Source: Sepiola atlantica (Eukaryota; Mollusca; Cephalopoda; Sepiida; Sepiolidae). From it: 64,000 bases of DNA. How positions within the stretch are numbered: the stretch's first letter is position 1; the number at the start of each line of letters is the position of its first letter. The notes beneath the pieces are model-generated. The model saw only the letters and a program-made list of their open reading frames with translations, did not search any database and was not told the DNA's origin. Positions 59,801 through 64,000 of this stretch are shown piece by piece. The position numbers were made by a program, and so were the translations under genes. The DNA is taken from positions 3,472,001-3,536,000 of the forward strand of contig CAUVYP010000244.1 in NCBI GenBank assembly GCA_963556195.1, given 5' to 3'.

Positions 59801-62479
59801 CAGGTTTGAGAAGTGCAGCTCTGGTACTGCCGGAGATATGTCGATACAACCTTAATACGCAAAACATCAACAAAATTTAGCGTTTTTTAAAGTTGATATC
59901 GCTTTTGTTTATAACTTCCACATTTATTCGAATTGTGCAACGAAACTTTGCAGACAGTCGCGGAGACACATTTTCCACTGAAGTATGAAGTTTCAGAAGT
60001 GCAGCTCTTGTACTGCCGGAGATATGTCGATACAAACTGAATACGCAAAACATCAACAAAATTTAGCGCGTTTTAAAGTTGATATCGTTGTTGTTTATAA
60101 CTTCCACATTTATTCGAATTGTGCAACGAAACTTTGCAGACAGTCGCGGATAGACCTTTTCTACTCAAGTACCAGGTTTAAGAAGTGCAGCTCTTGTACT
60201 GCCGAAGATATGTCGATACAAACTGAATACGCAAAACATCAACAAAATTTAGCGCGTTTTAAAGTTGATATCGCTTTTGTTTATAACTTCCACATTTATT
60301 CGAATTGTGCCACGAAACTTTGCAGACAACCGCGGAGACACATTTCCTACTGAAGTAGAAAGTTTCAGAAGTACAGCTCTTGCACTGCCGGAGATATGTC
60401 GATACAAACTGAATACGCAAAACATCAACAAAATTTAGCGCGTTTTAAAGTTGATATCGCTTTTGTTTATAACTTCCACATTTATTCGAATTCTGCCACG
60501 AAACTTTGCAGACAGTCGCGGATAGGCCTTTTCTACTGAAATACCAAGTTTCAGAAGTGCAGCTCTTGTACTGCCGGAGATATGTCGATACAAACTGAAT
60601 ACGCAAAACATCAACAAAATTTAGCGCGTTTTAAAGTTGATATCGCTTTTGTTTATAACTTCCACATTTATTCGAATTGTGCAACGAAACTTTGCAGACA
60701 ACCGCGGTGACCCATTTTCTACTGAAGTACCAAGTTTCAGAAGTACAGCTCTTGCACTGCCGGAGATATGTCGATACAAACTGAATACGCAAAACATCAA
60801 CAAAATTTAGCGCGTTTTAAAGTGGATATCGCTTTTGTTTATAACTTCCACATTTATTCGAATTGTGCAACGAAACTTTGCAGACAACCGCGGAGACACA
60901 TTTGCTACTGAAGTACCAAGTTTCAGAAGTGCAGCTCTTGTACTGCCGGAGATATGTCGATACAAACTGAATACGCAAAACATCAACAAAATTTAGCGCG
61001 TTTTAATGTTGATATCGCTTTTGTTTATAACTTCCACATTTATTCGAATTGTGCAACGAAACTTTGCAGACAACCGCGGACACAAATTATCTACTGAAGT
61101 ACCAAGTTTCAAAAGTGCAGCTCTTGTACTGCCGGAGATATGTCGATACAAACTGAATACGCATAACATCAGCAAAATTTAGCGCGTTTTAAAGTTGAAA
61201 CCGCTTTTGTTTATAACTTCCACATTTATTCGAATTGTGCAACGAAACTTTGCAGACAACCGCGGAGACACATTTTCTACTGGAGTAGAAAGTTTCAGAA
61301 GTGCAGCTCTTGTACTGCCGGAGATATGTCGATACAAACTTAATACGCAAAACATCAACAAAATTTAGCGCGTTTTAAAGTTGATATCGCTTTTGTTTAT
61401 AACTTCCACATTTATTCGAATTGTGCAACGAAACTTTGCAGACAACCGCGGAGACACATTTTCTACTGAAGTAGAAAGGTTCGGAAGTGCAGCTCTTGTA
61501 CTGCCGGAGATATGTCGATACAAACTGAATACGCAAAACATCAACAAAATTAAGCGCGTTTTAAAGTTGATATCGCTTTTGTTTATAACTTCCACATTTA
61601 TTCGAATTGTGCAACGAAACTTTGCAGGCAGTATCGGATAGACATTTACTACTGAAGTACCAGGTTTCAGAAGTGCAGCTCTGGTACTGCCGGAGATATG
61701 TCGATACAACCTTAATACGTAAAACATCAACAAAATTTAGCGTTTTTTAAAGTTGATATCGCTTTTGTTTATAACTTCCACATTTATTCGAATTGTGCAA
61801 CGAAACTTTGCAGACAACCGCGGAGACACATTTTCTACTGAAGTATGAAGTTTCAGAAGTGCAGCTCTTGTACTGACGGAGATATGTCGATACAAACTGA
61901 ATACGCAAAACATCAACAAAATTTAGCGCGTTTTAAAGTTGATATCGTTGTCGTTTATAACTTCCACATTTATTCGAATTGTGCAACGAAACTTTGCAGA
62001 CAGTCGCGGATAGACCTTTTCTACTGAAGTACCAGGTTTCAGAAGTGCAGCTGTTGTACTGCCGGAGATATGTCGATACAACCTTAATACGCAAAACATC
62101 AACAAAATTTAGCGCGTTTGAAAGTTGATATCGCTTTTGTTTATAACTTCCACATTTATTCTAATTGTGCAGCGAAACTTTGCAGACAACCGCGGAGACA
62201 CATTTTCTACTGAAGTACCAAGTTTCAGAAGTGCAGCTCTTGTACTGCCGGAGATATGTCGATACAAACTGAATACGCAAAACATCAACAAAATTTTGCG
62301 CGTTTTAAAGTTGATATCGCTTTTGTTTATAACTTCCACATTTATTCGAATTGTGCAACGAAACTTTGCAGACAACCCGGAGACACATTTTCTACTGAAG
62401 TACCAAGTTTCAGAAGTGCAGCTCTTGTACTGCCGGAGATATGTCGATACAAACTGAATACGCAAAACATCAACAAAAT
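56898..62479 (+). repeat. 30-mer HOR, copy 2 (5582 bp)
   Basis: This is collinear with 51689-56897 but lacks the counterpart of unit 51875. It has an added GCAGGCAGTATCGG unit at 58017 and an added pair at 59691 and 59877, copies of the type also found at 61551 and 61737. The terminal part 61365-62479 matches 55783-56897 at a constant 5582 bp offset, including ACAACCCGGAG near 62373 and TTCTAATTGTGCAGCG near 62159. The extra base in GCAGGGCTTTGTACTG near 57397 is private. Confidence 0.83.
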
Positions 62480-63966
62480 TTAGCGCGTTTTAAAGTTGAT
62501 ATCGCTTTGGTTTATAACTTCCACATTTATTCGAATTGTGCAACGAAACTTTGCAGACCACCGCGGAGACAAATTTTCTACTGAAGTACCAAGTTTCAGA
62601 AGTACAGCTCTTGCACTGCCGGAGATATGTCGATACAAACTGAATACGCAAAACATCAACAAAATTTAGCGCGTTTTAAAGTTGATATCGCTTTGGTTTA
62701 TAACTTCCACATTTATTCGAATTGTGCAACGAAACTTTGCAGACAACCGCGGAGACACATTTTCTACTGAAGTACCAAGTTTCAGAAGTACATCTTTTGC
62801 ACTGCCGGAGATATGTCGATACAAACTGAATAAGCAAAACATCAACAAAATTTAGCGCGTTTTAAGTCGATATCGCTTTTATTTATAACTTCCACATGTA
62901 TTCGAATTGTGCAACGAAACTTTGCAGACAGTCGCGGATAGGCCTTTACTACTGAAATACCAAGTTTCAGAAGTGCAGCTCTTGTACTGCCGGAGATATG
63001 TCGATACAAACTGAATACGCAAAACATCAACAAAATTTAGCGCGTTTTAAAGTTGATATCGCTTTTGTTTATAACTTCCACATTTATTCGAATTGTGCAA
63101 CGAAACTTTGAAGACAACCGCGGAGACACATTTTCTACTGAAGTACCAAGTTTAAGATGTACAGCTCTTGTAGTGCCGGAGATATGTCGATACAAACTGA
63201 ATACGCAAAACATCAACAGAATTTAGCGCGTTTTAAAGTTGATATCGCTTTTTTTTATAACTTCAAAATTTATTCGAATTGTGCCACGAAACTTTGCAGA
63301 CAGTCGCGGATAGGCCTTTACTACTGTAATACGAAGTTTCAGAAGTGCAGCTCTTGTACTGCCGGAAGTATGTCGATACAAACTGAATATGCAAAACATC
63401 AACAAAATTTTGAGCGTTTTAAAGTTGATATCGCTTTTGTTTATAACTTCCACATTTATTCGAATTGTGCAACGAAACTTTGCAGACAACCGCGGAGACC
63501 CATTTTCTACTGAAGTACCAAGTTTCAGAAGTGCAGCTCTGGTACTGCCGGAGATATGTCGATACAACCTTAATACGCAAAACATCAACAAAATTTAGCG
63601 TTTTTTAAAGTTGATATCGCTTTTGTTTATAGCTTCCACGTTTATTCGAATTGTGCAACGAAACTTTGCAGACAACCGCGGAGACACATTTTCTACTGAA
63701 GTATGAAGTTTCAGAAGTGCAGCTCTTGTACTGCCGGAGATATGTCGATACAAACTGAATACGCAAAACATCAACAAATTTTAGCGCGTTTTAAAGTTGA
63801 TATCGTTTTTGTTTATAACTTCCACATTTATTCGAATTGTGCAACGAAACTTTGCAGACAGTCGCGGATAGACCTTTTCTACTGAAGTACCAGGTTTCAG
63901 AAGTGCAGCTCTTGTACTGCCGGAGATATGTCGATACAACCTTAATACGCAAAACATCAACAAAAT
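62480..63966 (+). repeat. Eight-monomer segment after the second long HOR copy
   Basis: Units at 62480 and 62666 have CTTTGGTTTATAAC, the unit at 62852 is 185 bp (TTTTAAGTCGATATC), and 63223 has TTTTTTTATAACTTCAAAATT. Units 63595 and 63781 match 56155/61737 and 56341/61923 (GCGTTTTTTAAAG; TATCGTTTTTG against TATCGTTGTCG). This could be a third, rearranged long-HOR copy that continues beyond the window. Confidence 0.7.
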
Positions 63967-64000
63967 TTAGCGCGTTTTAAATTTGATATCGCTTTTCTTT
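63967..64000 (+). repeat. Partial last monomer (window edge)
   Basis: The window closes 34 bases into a monomer (TTTAGCGCG to CTTTTCTTT). The satellite array continues to the right. Confidence 0.93.

Larger units (their letters stand above)
1..64000 (+). repeat. Tandem satellite array, ~186-bp monomer, about 344 copies
   Basis: The same roughly 186-bp sequence recurs head to tail from the first to the last base. Landmarks found in almost every unit, in order, are TTTAGCGCG, GTTGATATCGC, TTCCACATTTATTCGAATTG, a variable cassette after TTTGCAGACA, CTACTGAAGTACCAAG, TACTGCCGGAGATATGTCG and ATACGCAAAACATCAAC. All units share one orientation. Length is almost always 186, with rare 185- or 187-bp units. 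No unrelated insertion, gap run, transposon or gene was seen. Hand-counted GC of a typical unit is about 38% with about 9 CpG. Satellite DNA of this kind usually forms centromeric or pericentromeric heterochromatin; that placement is inference. The family is not one I recognise. Open frames recur on both strands at 186-bp spacing but follow from monomer periodicity (186 = 62 codons). Confidence 0.98.
50387..64000 (+). repeat. Zone IV: long 28-30-mer HOR region with higher divergence
   Basis: Cassettes here are almost all ACAACCGCGGAGACAC, GTCGCGGATAGGCC or GTCGCGGATAGACC; the TCTCGAATAGG type common in Zones I-II is nearly gone. Two copies of a long HOR are recognisable (51689-56897 and 56898-62479), differing by gains and losses of single monomers. 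Local single-base indels are more frequent than in Zone II, for example AATACGACAAAAC near 52413, ACAACCCGGAG near 56790 and GTTTTAAGTCGATATC near 62859. This suggests an older, less homogenised block. Confidence 0.82.

Noticed and set aside
1..64000. CRISPR array
   Set aside because: The repeat is 186 bp with no short repeat and unique-spacer alternation; the variable cassette has only a few versions, not unique spacers, and no cas genes are present.
1..64000. Rolling-circle or terminal-repeat mobile element as the origin of the array
   Set aside because: No terminal inverted repeats, target-site duplications, integrase or transposase remnants, or poly-A tails were seen at any HOR boundary.

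Overview
The whole 64 kb window is one uninterrupted, head-to-tail tandem satellite DNA array. The monomer is about 186 bp (roughly 344 copies), and both window ends fall inside a monomer, so the array continues on each side. I see no protein-coding gene, RNA gene, transposon, CRISPR array or non-satellite island anywhere. Every monomer has the same orientation. A hand count on a typical monomer gives about 38% GC and about 9 CpG, more than composition predicts. That argues against long-term heavy germline CpG methylation and fits an invertebrate (for example an insect) better than a vertebrate or plant. The satellite family and species are not recognised. A pericentromeric or centromeric heterochromatin block is the natural guess, but nothing in the sequence proves it.

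The array is organised as nested higher-order repeats (HORs) in four zones. Zone I (1-17293) is a mosaic of two related multi-monomer modules, called P (about 10 monomers) and Q (11 monomers, 2046 bp), plus an older 1.48 kb duplication at 2047 bp offset. It lacks the AACCGCGG variant. Zone II (17294-43319) is the most regular part: two copies of a 22-mer (4090 bp), then strict alternation of a 15-mer (2788 bp) and a 17-mer (3160 bp). Together these form a 32-monomer, 5948 bp super-repeat seen almost three times, ending in a degraded copy with a 6-mer duplication. Zone III (43320-50386) is built on a 10-mer (1860 bp). Zone IV (50387-64000) holds two long, more diverged copies of a 28-30-mer (about 5.2-5.6 kb) that differ by whole-monomer gains and losses.

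Several mechanisms can be read directly. The 15-mer carries two chimeric monomers, each spliced from two adjacent monomers of the longer form, as expected from unequal exchange inside a shared stretch of about 40 bp. A short cassette at monomer offset about 81-97 exists in a few discrete versions and chimeras between them, while the flanks stay nearly constant. Single-base indels (187- and 185-bp monomers) act as phase markers for HOR copies. The minus strand carries a 60-codon open frame in most monomers because 186 is divisible by 3; I regard this as a by-product and not a gene family.

Unit coordinates use a phase that starts at the TTA of the TTTAGCGCG motif (first full unit 174-359). The choice of phase is arbitrary.
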